Shown here in pieces: positions 26,426 to 35,033 of a stretch of 64,000 nucleotides of DNA. Within the stretch, counting starts at the first letter, position 1. Each line of letters starts with the position of its first letter. Position numbers and translations under genes: made by a program. The notes beneath the pieces were generated by a model that saw only the letters and a program-made list of their open reading frames with translations, was not told the DNA's origin and ran no database searches. This DNA comes from Mesorhizobium caraganae (GTDB lineage Bacteria; Pseudomonadota; Alphaproteobacteria; Rhizobiales; Rhizobiaceae): contig NZ_JAFCGY010000001.1 in assembly GCF_016836705.1 (NCBI RefSeq), positions 1,054,001-1,118,000 on the forward strand, in the 5' to 3' direction.

Positions 26426-27108
26426 GCAATCCTGAAGATATGAGTGCCGCTGAAAAGATGTCGCGCCGCGACGAAATGGAAACGCTGCTGCCGTTCTACC
26501 TGAACGGTTCGCTGGAGGGCTCCGATCTCGAAGCCGTCGAGGAATGGCTGGCGTCTGACCCGGCTGCGATGGCGGCGCTTAACGAAGCCGAGGCCGAATT
26601 CTCCGGCACCACCGCCGCCAACGAAGCGATCCGGCCACCGGCCGATGCGCTCAGCCGCTTTGCCAAGGCGCTCGATGCGGAGGCCGGGCCGGCACGCGCG
26701 CCGGCAGGCCGGTCCTGGCTGGCGCAGGCGCTCGATCGCTTCATGGCGGTTCCGGTCGGTGTGGCCTGGGCGGCGGCCGCTGTCTTGCTGGCGCTGGTGG
26801 TGGTGCAGTCCTACGTGCACACCGGCGGCAAGGGCAGTGATTTCGAGATTGCCGGGGCCGAGGACGAGCTGGCGAAACTGCCGTTCGCGCTGGTCAAGTT
26901 CAAGCCGGAGGCCAGGATGTCCGACATCGCCGCCTTCCTCGACCAGAACGGGCTGAAGATCGCCGGCGGACCGACCGCTTCGGGCGTCTTCCGCATTGCC
27001 CTCCCGGCCAAGACCGGAGCAGACTATGCCAAGTTGCTCGGCCTAATTGGCGCCCAGCCTTTCGCTGAGACTGTGATCGAGGGAAGGAAACCGGTTGATG
27101 GCAGCTAA
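26422..27108 (+). CDS. Membrane anti-sigma factor
   Basis: The 228-residue protein has a cytosolic N-terminal domain (METLLPFYLNGSLEGSDLEA, a helical putative zinc-finger-like anti-sigma fold but without cysteines), one membrane helix at about 110-130 (PVGVAWAAAAVLLALVVVQS), and a periplasmic C-terminal domain of about 95 residues. Translation is coupled to the sigma gene (ATGA overlap), with agggggt 5 nt before the start. Its 3' end overlaps the protease start by 11 bp. It should sequester the ECF factor at the membrane. Absence of the HxxxCxxC zinc motif makes it a non-ZAS type. Confidence 0.85.
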   Translation: MSNPEDMSAAEKMSRRDEMETLLPFYLNGSLEGSDLEAVEEWLASDPAAMAALNEAEAEFSGTTAANEAIRPPADALSRFAKALDAEAGPARAPAGRSWLAQALDRFMAVPVGVAWAAAAVLLALVVVQSYVHTGGKGSDFEIAGAEDELAKLPFALVKFKPEARMSDIAAFLDQNGLKIAGGPTASGVFRIALPAKTGADYAKLLGLIGAQPFAETVIEGRKPVDGS

Positions 27109-28516
27109 GGCGGTCATTCGATTTGCAGTCCTTGCGGCGGCGATGACAATCGCCGCCGTGCCCGCTTTAGCGCAGACCAACGACTCCAATGCCGGCCGCA
27201 CAAAGACCGACTGCACCGACACGACCGGTGCGGCGGCAGCCGACTGCCCCAAGGACGACAAGGGTGGCGGAGCAGGCGGCGGCCAGGGCGCTGTTGTCCT
27301 TCCGGCGCTGATCGTCGACCTGTTTCCCAATCCGCCCGCTTCCGCAGCGCCGGTGCCGACGCCACGGCCGTCAGCGCCGCCTGCCGACACCCAGGCCGGG
27401 CCACCAGCCGGTGGGCCCATCGTTTCGCCGACCGATCTTGTCGCGACCGCGCCGCGGCGTGCCATCGCCGGCGCGTTCGTGCCCGACGAGGTGCTGGTGA
27501 CTGTCGATGGTGACGCCGGCGCCGTTCAGCAGATCGCCGCCTCCTTCGGCCTCGAAGTGCGCTCGCAGCGCCAGTCGCGGCTGCTCGGCACCACGCTGGT
27601 GCGCTTCGGCATTCCCGACGGCCGCCCGGTCGGCACCGTGCTGGCGCAGCTGGCCGCCGACGGCCGCACGCAGCGGCGCGAACCAAACCATATCTATTCG
27701 CTGCAGCAGGCGGCCGGCATCGTCAACTATGCCTTCGAGCGCATCCAGCTCGACAACAAGCAAGCCAGCGGCGAGAACGTGCGCGTCGCCGTCATCGACA
27801 CCGGCATCGACGACACCAATCCCGCGCTGTCCGGCGTCATTGCCGACCAGTTCGACGCCATGCCGGAAGTGCCGATCGAAAAGCGCGACCATGGCACCTC
27901 GGTCGATGGGCTGATTGCCGGTGTCGGCGCGCTCGAAGGCATGGCGCCCGGGGCCAGGATCTATCATGCGCGCGCCTTCGAGGACGGCAGGTCGACCATG
28001 GATGTCATCCTGTCGGCGCTCGACTGGGCGGCGGAGCAGAATGTCAGCATCATCAACATGAGCTTCGTCGGCCCCAAGAACGATTTGCTCGCCACCGCTT
28101 GCCGCAACGCGCGCGGGCTTGGCATCATCCTGGTTGCGGCGGCCGGCAACAACGGGCCGAAAGCGCCCTATGGCTACCCCGCCGCCTATCCCGGCGTCAT
28201 CGCGGTGACCGCCACCGACGCCAAGGACGGGCTGATGCCGCAGGCCAATCGCGGCGCCTACGTCTTCATCTCGGCGCCCGGCGTTGAGATGGTGGCGCCG
28301 AGCGGCGCCGGCTCGGACGTGGTCACCGGCACCTCGTTTGCCGCCGCGATCGTCTCCGGCGCCATCGCCAATTTGATCCACGCCGCACCCGAGCGCTCGG
28401 CCGACGACATCGAAAAGGCGCTGGCCGCCACCGCCCGGGATCTCGGCCCGAAGGGCCGCGACAAGGATTTCGGCTATGGGCTGCTGGACATCAAAGCGGC
28501 CGAAGCGGCGAAATAG
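27098..28516 (+). CDS. Secreted subtilisin-like serine protease (S8 family)
   Basis: From the ATG at 27098 the product is 472 residues. It has a Sec signal peptide (FAVLAAAMTIAAVPALA), a low-complexity Pro-rich stretch at about 65-115, a propeptide-like domain (FVPDEVLVTVDGDAGAVQQI), and an S8 catalytic domain with Asp 234 (AVIDTGID), His 265 (RDHGTSVDG) and Ser 413 (GTSFAAAIVSGA). All three residues are present, and the oxyanion AAGNNGPKA is seen. The gene overlaps the anti-sigma gene by 11 bp, so sigma, anti-sigma and protease are made together. The protease may be the output of the sigma factor or act on the anti-sigma periplasmic domain; neither is proven. Confidence 0.9.
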   Translation: MAAKAVIRFAVLAAAMTIAAVPALAQTNDSNAGRTKTDCTDTTGAAAADCPKDDKGGGAGGGQGAVVLPALIVDLFPNPPASAAPVPTPRPSAPPADTQAGPPAGGPIVSPTDLVATAPRRAIAGAFVPDEVLVTVDGDAGAVQQIAASFGLEVRSQRQSRLLGTTLVRFGIPDGRPVGTVLAQLAADGRTQRREPNHIYSLQQAAGIVNYAFERIQLDNKQASGENVRVAVIDTGIDDTNPALSGVIADQFDAMPEVPIEKRDHGTSVDGLIAGVGALEGMAPGARIYHARAFEDGRSTMDVILSALDWAAEQNVSIINMSFVGPKNDLLATACRNARGLGIILVAAAGNNGPKAPYGYPAAYPGVIAVTATDAKDGLMPQANRGAYVFISAPGVEMVAPSGAGSDVVTGTSFAAAIVSGAIANLIHAAPERSADDIEKALAATARDLGPKGRDKDFGYGLLDIKAAEAAK

Positions 28517-28526
28517 TGCGGTCTCT

Positions 28527-29813
28527 TCAAATGGCCAGTGCGCGCAGAGACATCTGGCGTGTCCTGTCGAGGTAGTCGGTCAGATGCGCGGTTAGTTCCC
28601 GCGCGTCGTCCTCGGCGCCGTGAATGAAGCTCGATTTCCGGCGACGCAGATACGGCAGGCCAACCACATAGACCCCGGGAACGTCAGCAACGCCTCGATC
28701 GTGCTTCAGATCGCCCTTGCGATCGAAGATCGGCAAATCCAGCCAGGAGAAGTCCGGCCGAAAACCGGTGGCCCATAGCACCGTGCGAACGTCTTCGCCG
28801 AGTTTGAGCTTCAGTTGCGGCGCCGCGTCGATTGCAGTGGGGGCAAAGCGCTCGATGGGACCAACGCCGGACGGTGCATTCGCCTCTGCCCATTCGTCGA
28901 TCGATGCGAGCAGCCGGTTCATCTTCAGGTCGGCAAGCGCGCAGACGTTGCGAAGCGATCCGGAAAACTGGGCTGTTGCGTCGCGAATGCCCATCAGGCG
29001 TCCGACGATTTTAACGCCTTGCCCCTGCAGGGCATTGAGGTCGAGCGTGGCGCGGTCTGATGCGCCCGCAAGCTGCGGCGACGGTACTCTTCGGGCGCGA
29101 TCGGGGTCGTCAACGTCTTCGATGCGCTGGTCGAGCACGCCCGTCGCAAGCATCCACCATTGGATGTCGCGATCTCGATAGACGCGCGGCAGCCGGACGT
29201 GTTCGCCCACCGCGAGCGTGACAGGCCGGCCGCTGAGCTGGATTTCCTGCGCCAATTGCAGACCTGTCGCCGATGCCCCAACCACCAGCACCCCGCCAGG
29301 AACAAGCTGCCCGGGATTGCGGTAGGAGTGAGCCGACAGCTGTTCGATGGTCGCTGGCATGGCATCGGCCAATCGCGGTATGACCGGCTTGTTGAAGCCG
29401 CCAGTGGCGAGCACCACGGCACGGCACAGCCAGTCTCCGTTTTGGGTTTCCACCCGAAAGCCGTGGCTGCCCTGCGCAACTCTGTTGACTGCGGTGCGCG
29501 TTAGAACCGGTGCTGATGTGTATGTGGCGTAATCGGAAATGAAATCGGCGACCTGCCCGGCGCTCATGTAGCCGTCCGGGTCGTCGCCCTGGTATGGGTA
29601 GTCGGGGAGCCGCGCCATCCAGTTGGGCGTGAGCAAGCGCAGCGAATCCCAGCGTTCCATGCGCCAGCTATTCGCGACCTCGCCTCGCTCGAGAACCACA
29701 TGCCTGAGCGAGTGCTGACCCAGCAGATGGCTCATCGCCAGGCCTGAGTGACCGGCGCCGATGACGACGACGTCAACGGTGCCGGCGATCCCGCGCGATG
29801 CACTTTTGCTCAT
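28527..29813 (-). CDS. Flavin-containing monooxygenase-like NAD(P)/FAD oxidoreductase
   Basis: The 428-residue protein has an N-terminal FAD Rossmann site VVVIGAGHSGLAMSHLLGQH, the RLLTPNWMARLPDYPYQG segment typical of the CzcO/FMO-like group, a second nucleotide site VLVVGASATGLQLAQEI, and the ATG motif VLWATGFRPDFSWL. Such enzymes oxygenate soft nucleophiles using NADPH. Its start overlaps the OsmC gene stop (TGATG), so the two are one operon. It converges on the protease gene, with 10 bp between the stops. Substrate unknown. Confidence 0.87.
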   Translation of the reverse strand: MSKSASRGIAGTVDVVVIGAGHSGLAMSHLLGQHSLRHVVLERGEVANSWRMERWDSLRLLTPNWMARLPDYPYQGDDPDGYMSAGQVADFISDYATYTSAPVLTRTAVNRVAQGSHGFRVETQNGDWLCRAVVLATGGFNKPVIPRLADAMPATIEQLSAHSYRNPGQLVPGGVLVVGASATGLQLAQEIQLSGRPVTLAVGEHVRLPRVYRDRDIQWWMLATGVLDQRIEDVDDPDRARRVPSPQLAGASDRATLDLNALQGQGVKIVGRLMGIRDATAQFSGSLRNVCALADLKMNRLLASIDEWAEANAPSGVGPIERFAPTAIDAAPQLKLKLGEDVRTVLWATGFRPDFSWLDLPIFDRKGDLKHDRGVADVPGVYVVGLPYLRRRKSSFIHGAEDDARELTAHLTDYLDRTRQMSLRALAI

Positions 29814-30379
29814 CAGGACTTGCTCGAGGTGACCGTTACATCGGTCGGGTTGGTGATCACGTCAAAGACGGCCGAGCGCTTCTGCGACTGCGCGACGAGA
29901 GCGGCGATGTCTTCCGCGCTGGCGTCCGCGTCGATGTCGTAGTGCACCTTGATGCCGTCGAAGCCGTTGCGCACGTCCGGATCGATGCCGAGGATGCCCT
30001 GGATATTCATGCCGGCTTCGAGCGTTGCCTTGACCGAGTGGAGCTGGATGTTGCGGTTTTGCGCGACAGCGGCGATGCCCGCGGTGAGGCAGCCGGCCAG
30101 TCCGACCAGCACAAATTCGACGGGTGTCGCACCCTTGTCCTCGGACGCAAAGATTTCCGGGTGATCGGACTCGAACTTGTAGGTCTGGCGATGCTGCTGT
30201 TCTGCGCCCAGGCCGAAGAATCCGTCGACTGTGGCTCGGTTGTGGGTCCCTTTGACCCATTCACTCGTCGCGCGCCACTTGAAACGGGCGGCCTCGGGGG
30301 CATCCTTCAGTGCCTCGCGGGCGCCAAGCAGGGCGGCTACGTTGACACCATTTGTGGCGGTTTCCATGTGTTTGGTCAT
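29813..30379 (-). CDS. OsmC-family protein with a single cysteine
   Basis: The 188-residue product (start MTKHMETATNG at 30379) has the OsmC/YhfA fold: HRQTYKFESDHPEIFASEDK, then TPVEFVLVGLAGCLTAGIAA. OsmC/Ohr peroxidases use two cysteines. Here only the first (GLAGCLT) is visible, and the second position is replaced in QKRSAVFDVI, so classical dithiol peroxidase activity is doubtful. It is coupled to the monooxygenase gene downstream. It may be a stress or detoxification partner, but the role is inferred from family only. Confidence 0.87.
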   Translation of the reverse strand: MTKHMETATNGVNVAALLGAREALKDAPEAARFKWRATSEWVKGTHNRATVDGFFGLGAEQQHRQTYKFESDHPEIFASEDKGATPVEFVLVGLAGCLTAGIAAVAQNRNIQLHSVKATLEAGMNIQGILGIDPDVRNGFDGIKVHYDIDADASAEDIAALVAQSQKRSAVFDVITNPTDVTVTSSKS

Positions 30380-30553
30380 AGGTCGTACTCCTGTTGACAG
30401 GTGAGGGTCCGGCTTACAGCGGACGGAATGTCTTCCCACGGGCGTGTTGTACGCAGCATGGGAGTGAGCGTGGAATCGCCCGGCGAAGCGCTGTGCTGGC
30501 GTAACTCCTGCGGCCGAACTCCAGCGATCGCCGAGGTTGGAGTGGCGCCTCGT

Positions 30554-30730
30554 TCAGAGGATCCTGCCCCAGCTGTTTGATGAGAGCCTTTTTTGGCGCG
30601 GTGTAACCGGCCAGCCAATGTCCTTTTGAATTTCCAATGGCAGGCTGTTCAGAACGCGTTCGGACTTTCGTGCTTCACGGGCGTTTTTGATGGCCGCCCC
30701 GTAGCGCGCGACCGTTTCAAACATTGACAT
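30554..30730 (-). CDS. Small DUF1127-like protein
   Basis: This 58-residue protein (MSMFETVARYGAAIKNAREA at the start) has a basic helical middle and the VLNSLPLEIQKDIGWP segment typical of DUF1127 small proteins, which bind RNA or affect phosphate and stress physiology in alphaproteobacteria. The start at 30730 is preceded by aggaga at a good distance; the longer frame from 30805 is not supported. It stands alone between the OsmC gene and the FAD oxidoreductase gene. Confidence 0.7.
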   Translation of the reverse strand: MSMFETVARYGAAIKNAREARKSERVLNSLPLEIQKDIGWPVTPRQKRLSSNSWGRIL

Positions 30731-30941
30731 CTTCTTCTCCTGTAGAGCTTTCGGCGCCTCGGGATATACCCAAGGAGCCGCGCAACAGTCTGTTAAATGC
30801 TCCACATTTGTATCTGCAAGGTTGCACCAAAACCGACGTTCGGTAACAAAATCGCAGATGACCTGGCGAGGGATTTTCGGCTATGGGTGGCCGGACACGA
30901 AGGCGGCGACGAAGAAGAAGTGGCGGATACGCGCGGCCAAT

Positions 30942-32297
30942 TCAGAGGGCCGGACCCAACCGGACAGGACTTCCATCATAAAAGCGCGACAGCCGGAAGC
31001 GGCTGAGGTCGTGCCCGGTCTCGTTTCCCTGGATCATGTCGGCAACGACACGGCCGATCCCAGGCCCGATCCCGAAGCCGTGGCCGCTCATTCCCGTCGC
31101 GACAAAAAGGCCGCCGACTGCCTCCACTCGATCCACGACGGGGACGACGTCGGGCATGGCGTCGATCATGCCACCCCAGCCTGCCTTCAGGCGAACCGTC
31201 CCGAACTGCGGAAACAGGTGCTTGAACTTGCGTTCTATCGAACGCAGACGGGCCCGTTCAGGGGCCGGGCTGAGCACCCGCATTCTCTCGAAAGGGCTAT
31301 GCGAATCCGGCGCCCAATCGCGCGGCGTCGACCAGGCATCGGGGTAACCTGACGGCGCGAACGGAAAGTAGCGTGTTCCCAGCGGATTGTCCCTGAGGGC
31401 CGCAAGGTATTTGGTGGCGTGACGGAATGCGTCCGGCCCCACGTAGTGCAAATGGCTGCCGCCTGCGGCGAGCGTGTAGCCGCCATCCTGCCGGCGCCTG
31501 AAAGCGATGTGTTCGTCAGTTGCCGCACCTGCATAGATCTCGGGCAAGGGCTCCGTTGCGGCTACGGTTACCCTGACGCTGAGCTGGGGGATGGAGACGC
31601 CATGTCTTCTCAGGAACAGGGACGACCAGGCGCCACCCGCAACCAGCACGGTGGAGGTATCGATATACCCCGCCTCGGTCCACACGCCCTTGATCTTGCC
31701 GGCCGAGATCTCGAGGGTTCGCGCTGCGCAATTCTCGACGATTTTGACGCCTTTTCGCGCGGCAAGCCGGGCAAGTGCCGGTACCGCCAGCCAGGGCTCC
31801 GCACGCATGTCGGAGGGCGTCGTCATCGCGCCCTTGAATCTGCGCGACATGCCTTTGATGAGCTTCGCGGTTTCGTCACCGTCCAGGAGACGCGTGTCGA
31901 GCGCATGGATCGCGGCGATCTTCATGAACGCTTCGAAGCCGGCCATGTCCTTGTCCGAGTTTGCCAGATAGGTCACGCCTGCCTGGGTCAGGCCGATGTC
32001 TTCGCCGCATTCCTCAGCCAGCTGCCGCCACAGGCGAATAGCCTCGATGACGATGGGCAACTCGTCGGCGTCCCGTCCCTGCTTTCTGATCCAGCCCCAG
32101 TTGCGGGACGATTGCTCTGCCGCAACGCGTCCCTTTTCCAGCAGCGTCACCCCAATGTTGCGCTGCGCCAGGAAAAGCGCTGTCGTCACGCCGATAACAC
32201 CGCCGCCAACGATTACCACCTCCGACGTCTTCGGCGGTGGGCCAGGATGCTGGATTGGATCCGCTTCGGAGAACGGGAAGGTGGGCAAATGGCGCAT
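30942..32297 (-). CDS. DadA/glycine-oxidase-like FAD-dependent oxidoreductase
   Basis: The 451-residue protein has the D-amino-acid oxidase/DadA fold: FAD site VVIVGGGVIGVTTALFLAQR, then LLEKGRVAAEQSSRNWGWIR, which is characteristic of rhizobial FAD-dependent amine or opine oxidases, and a C-terminal FVATGMSGHGFGIGPGIGRV. It probably oxidises an amino acid or N-methyl amino acid. An M20 amidohydrolase gene lies 119 bp away on the same strand upstream, so the pair may release an amino acid from an N-acyl conjugate and then oxidise it; this is inference. No signal peptide. Confidence 0.85.
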   Translation of the reverse strand: MRHLPTFPFSEADPIQHPGPPPKTSEVVIVGGGVIGVTTALFLAQRNIGVTLLEKGRVAAEQSSRNWGWIRKQGRDADELPIVIEAIRLWRQLAEECGEDIGLTQAGVTYLANSDKDMAGFEAFMKIAAIHALDTRLLDGDETAKLIKGMSRRFKGAMTTPSDMRAEPWLAVPALARLAARKGVKIVENCAARTLEISAGKIKGVWTEAGYIDTSTVLVAGGAWSSLFLRRHGVSIPQLSVRVTVAATEPLPEIYAGAATDEHIAFRRRQDGGYTLAAGGSHLHYVGPDAFRHATKYLAALRDNPLGTRYFPFAPSGYPDAWSTPRDWAPDSHSPFERMRVLSPAPERARLRSIERKFKHLFPQFGTVRLKAGWGGMIDAMPDVVPVVDRVEAVGGLFVATGMSGHGFGIGPGIGRVVADMIQGNETGHDLSRFRLSRFYDGSPVRLGPAL

Positions 32298-32416
32298 CCC
32301 TGTAGGCTGGTCGATGGCTCTGGCTTACTCGTTGCCACCCTGTAGAAGCCAAATCAAGGACAGGGCCAGGCAGACCGTTGTCCCACGACCCACTGCTCCG
32401 AACTTTCACAGGCCTT

Positions 32417-33559
32417 CTATGCGGAGTTTATCGGCATTGCCGTCTCGACCAGACGCGTCCAGTACGAGACCCCATAGGGAATTGCCGCGTCGTTGAAATC
32501 GTATGACGCGTCATGCAAGCCGGCAGTGTCGCCATTGCCGATGAGCGCGATGTTGCCGGGCCGCTCTTCAAGCATGAACGCGAAATCCTCGGACCCCATG
32601 AGCTGAGGATGCTCGGAATCGACGGCTGCCGTGACGCCGCGCGCGGCCGTCGCCGCCAGTGCGGTTTCGGCCGGATGGTTCACGACCACCGGATAGAGGT
32701 TCCTGAACTTGACTGTCGCGACCGCCCTGTAGGACGGGGCTATACCCTCCGAGATCTCGGTGATGCGCTGCTGCATCATGTCCCTGACCTCGGGATCGAA
32801 CCAGCGCACGGTGCCGCGCATCAGCGTCGATTGGGGAACACCCACTCCCGACAGACCGCCATTCAGTGAGCCGATGTTTATGACCCCGCTCTTCAACGGA
32901 TGGACATTGCGCCCAATGATGGTTTGCAAGGCTACCAGAATGTTGGCAGCGGGGAGCAGCGTGTCGACGCCCGCCTGCGGGCTGGCCGCGTGAGCGCTCT
33001 TGCCTTCGATGGTGATCCGAAAGCTGGCCACGGCAGCGCCGAACGGCCCGGTGCGGGTGGCGAAATGGCCGATCGGCAGACCTGGCTCGTTGTGCAGGGC
33101 GAACACTTTCTCGATGCCCCAGCGGCTCATCAGCCCGTCATCGCACATGGCTTTCGCGCCGGCGCCGCCTTCTTCGGCGGGCTGAAAGATGAGCACCACC
33201 GTGCCGTCGAAATTGCGCGTCTCCGCGAGCGCCTTTGCGGCGCCCAGCAACATCGCCGTATGTCCGTCATGGCCGCATCCGTGCATCCTGCCAGGGATCT
33301 GCGATGCGTAGGAAAGGCCGGTCGTTTCCTCGATCGGCAGCGCGTCCATGTCGGCGCGCAAACCGATCACTTTGCCGGAGGGCCGGCTTTTTCCCGCAAT
33401 GACGCCGACGACACCGCTGATGCCGACACCCTCGGTGACGCTGTCGCAGCCAAACGCCCTCAGCTTGTCGGCTACGAATGACGAGGTGCGCGGTAGCTCA
33501 TATTGGAGTTCGGGATGTGCGTGCAGATCACGGCGCCAGGCAATGATCTCGTCGTACAT
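32417..33559 (-). CDS. M20 family amidohydrolase (hippurate hydrolase / IAA-amino-acid hydrolase type)
   Basis: From the ATG at 33559 (MYDEIIAWRRDLHAHPELQY) the product is 380 residues. Metal and catalytic motifs are GLRADMDALPIEE, MHGCGHDGHTAML (94-104) and FQPAEEGGAGA, with GSEDFAFMLEERPG near the C-terminus. This is the HipO/IlvE-ILR1-like subfamily that cleaves N-acyl amino acids such as hippurate or indole-acetyl amino acids. It is not AllC, whose motifs differ, so it does not fill the missing allantoate step. The longer frame to 33703 lacks family sequence. Confidence 0.87.
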   Translation of the reverse strand: MYDEIIAWRRDLHAHPELQYELPRTSSFVADKLRAFGCDSVTEGVGISGVVGVIAGKSRPSGKVIGLRADMDALPIEETTGLSYASQIPGRMHGCGHDGHTAMLLGAAKALAETRNFDGTVVLIFQPAEEGGAGAKAMCDDGLMSRWGIEKVFALHNEPGLPIGHFATRTGPFGAAVASFRITIEGKSAHAASPQAGVDTLLPAANILVALQTIIGRNVHPLKSGVINIGSLNGGLSGVGVPQSTLMRGTVRWFDPEVRDMMQQRITEISEGIAPSYRAVATVKFRNLYPVVVNHPAETALAATAARGVTAAVDSEHPQLMGSEDFAFMLEERPGNIALIGNGDTAGLHDASYDFNDAAIPYGVSYWTRLVETAMPINSA

Positions 33560-33987
33560 GATCCGCGAAATCCTTCTGTCACGCCTTCGACCATCGCACA
33601 GAAAAAGCACCTCCAAGAAGGCGTCGCGACCGTCGAGACTGGTTGGTCTTGATCCTAGACCGGCGCTCCGGCGACCGGCTGTGATCTGTCCCGGCTTCAA
33701 CACGTCTCGCGCCGACCTTCCTATCTGTATTCCACGGACGTCGCCCTCCGAGGTGAGATCGCACTGTGAAAGTCCGTGATGTTACTCCTTATGGAGACGA
33801 CGCCTAAGCCCTATTAGGTACTTGGCGCACACAATGGGAACAACCTCACATAGTGCAAGTTTCCCCTCGGTCAAACCGGGTCTATACGAGGTGAACTGGC
33901 ATGCTGAAATTGCTCACTGCAAGCACGGCCGCAATGGTGTGCTCACGAGTTTGGTGAGAATAACTAGCAGCGAGGGTCGCGCCATTG
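33560..33987. other. 428-bp gap without a supported gene
   Basis: Divergent intergenic region between the amidohydrolase gene and the coiled-coil gene, so it should contain both promoters. A small hairpin ctcac/gtgag lies at about 33940-33957, close to the coiled-coil start. The base composition is slightly AT-richer than neighbours. No repeat or RNA gene was recognised. Confidence 0.5.
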
Positions 33988-34971
33988 ATGTTCAGAGGTA
34001 GATCACCTTCAGAGTTCGAGGACGACACGCGCCCGGGCTGGGTTCACTTTAGCATGCGCCACTGGAGATGGAGCGCCATTCCCGTATGCATATTGCTGCT
34101 CTGGCTGATATCTCCGGCAAACGATGGGGCCGAAATGCAGCAGAAGCTCAAGGCGGCGCACGGCGAATTGGCGGCGGCAAAAGCGCAACTGGACTTGATG
34201 CAGCGCGCCGAACGCAACGCCAACGAGCAGGCGCGTATAGCTGCTGACACTGCGGCCAAGCAGGGACAGGCCTTGAAGGAAGCGAACCGACGAGACGAAG
34301 CCCTCACACTCGATCTGGAAGCGGCGCGCCGCGTCATCAAAGGCTTGCAAGCCAAAGCCATTCTCTTGGATGAAGCGCGCCATTCCATGGCAGTTTCCCT
34401 GGCCCAGGCGAACCGGGCGCTTGATCAGGAGCTGCACAGGGCTGAGCTCTCCGAACACGAACTCGCCATGGCCCGCCAAGCCAGCGACGCCAATAAGAAA
34501 AGCGCAGACTTGGCTGCGGTCGACCTGGCCGATGCCGCGAAGGGCCGACAGCTGGCCGAGGCTGCTTTAGAGCAGGCTAACGACGCATTGAAACTGGAGC
34601 GCGCGCGGACGGAGTCAGCCGCGCGTGATCTCGACGGTGCCCGCCAGGAACGCGACGCGGCCAAGCAGATTTCTGCCGAGCTGAGCGCTGCCTTGGAGCA
34701 GGCGCGCGAAAAGGTCATCGGCATGGCCATCAACCTCAGCGCCGCGCGTAAGGCGATCGAGCTAGTCAAAGCGCAAGGTGTGCGTCGCACCGCGCGTATC
34801 GAGCAAGCAACCGAAGCGCGGGTCGCGGCAGGTCCAAGTGCAAGCCAACCGGCGCGTCAACGGGGGTTGCAGGAGAAAAACAAGAAGGTTCAAAAATCGT
34901 CAAAACGGGTGCTGGTGGCGACGACCATCACCCTCCCCGATGCATTGCTCCCCACCCCGCAGGGCCCTTGA
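33988..34971 (+). CDS. Membrane-anchored long coiled-coil protein, function unknown
   Basis: The 327-residue protein has a short charged N-terminus, one membrane helix at about 29-42 (SAIPVCILLLWLI), then about 220 residues of Ala/Glu/Lys/Arg-rich heptad sequence (LKAAHGELAAAKAQLDLMQR and onward) predicted as continuous coiled coil, and a basic Pro/Ser-rich tail. It is therefore a single-pass protein with a long helical rod, in the manner of envelope spacers or chemoreceptor-like rods, but no catalytic domain is visible. A 45-bp-repeat secreted protein is encoded 62 bp downstream on the same strand. I do not recognise a family. Confidence 0.6.
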   Translation: MFRGRSPSEFEDDTRPGWVHFSMRHWRWSAIPVCILLLWLISPANDGAEMQQKLKAAHGELAAAKAQLDLMQRAERNANEQARIAADTAAKQGQALKEANRRDEALTLDLEAARRVIKGLQAKAILLDEARHSMAVSLAQANRALDQELHRAELSEHELAMARQASDANKKSADLAAVDLADAAKGRQLAEAALEQANDALKLERARTESAARDLDGARQERDAAKQISAELSAALEQAREKVIGMAINLSAARKAIELVKAQGVRRTARIEQATEARVAAGPSASQPARQRGLQEKNKKVQKSSKRVLVATTITLPDALLPTPQGP

Positions 34972-35033
34972 TCGTGAAAACAAAGAGCGCAACGGGGGTG
35001 GGCCTAAACCTATGCCGCAGGAGGAATCCCGCA

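Noticed and set aside
32417..33559. M20 enzyme as the missing allantoate amidohydrolase
   Set aside because: The GCGHDGH and FQPAEEGGAGA motifs are of the hippurate/IAA-conjugate hydrolase type, not AllC, and the gene is far from the ureide operon.
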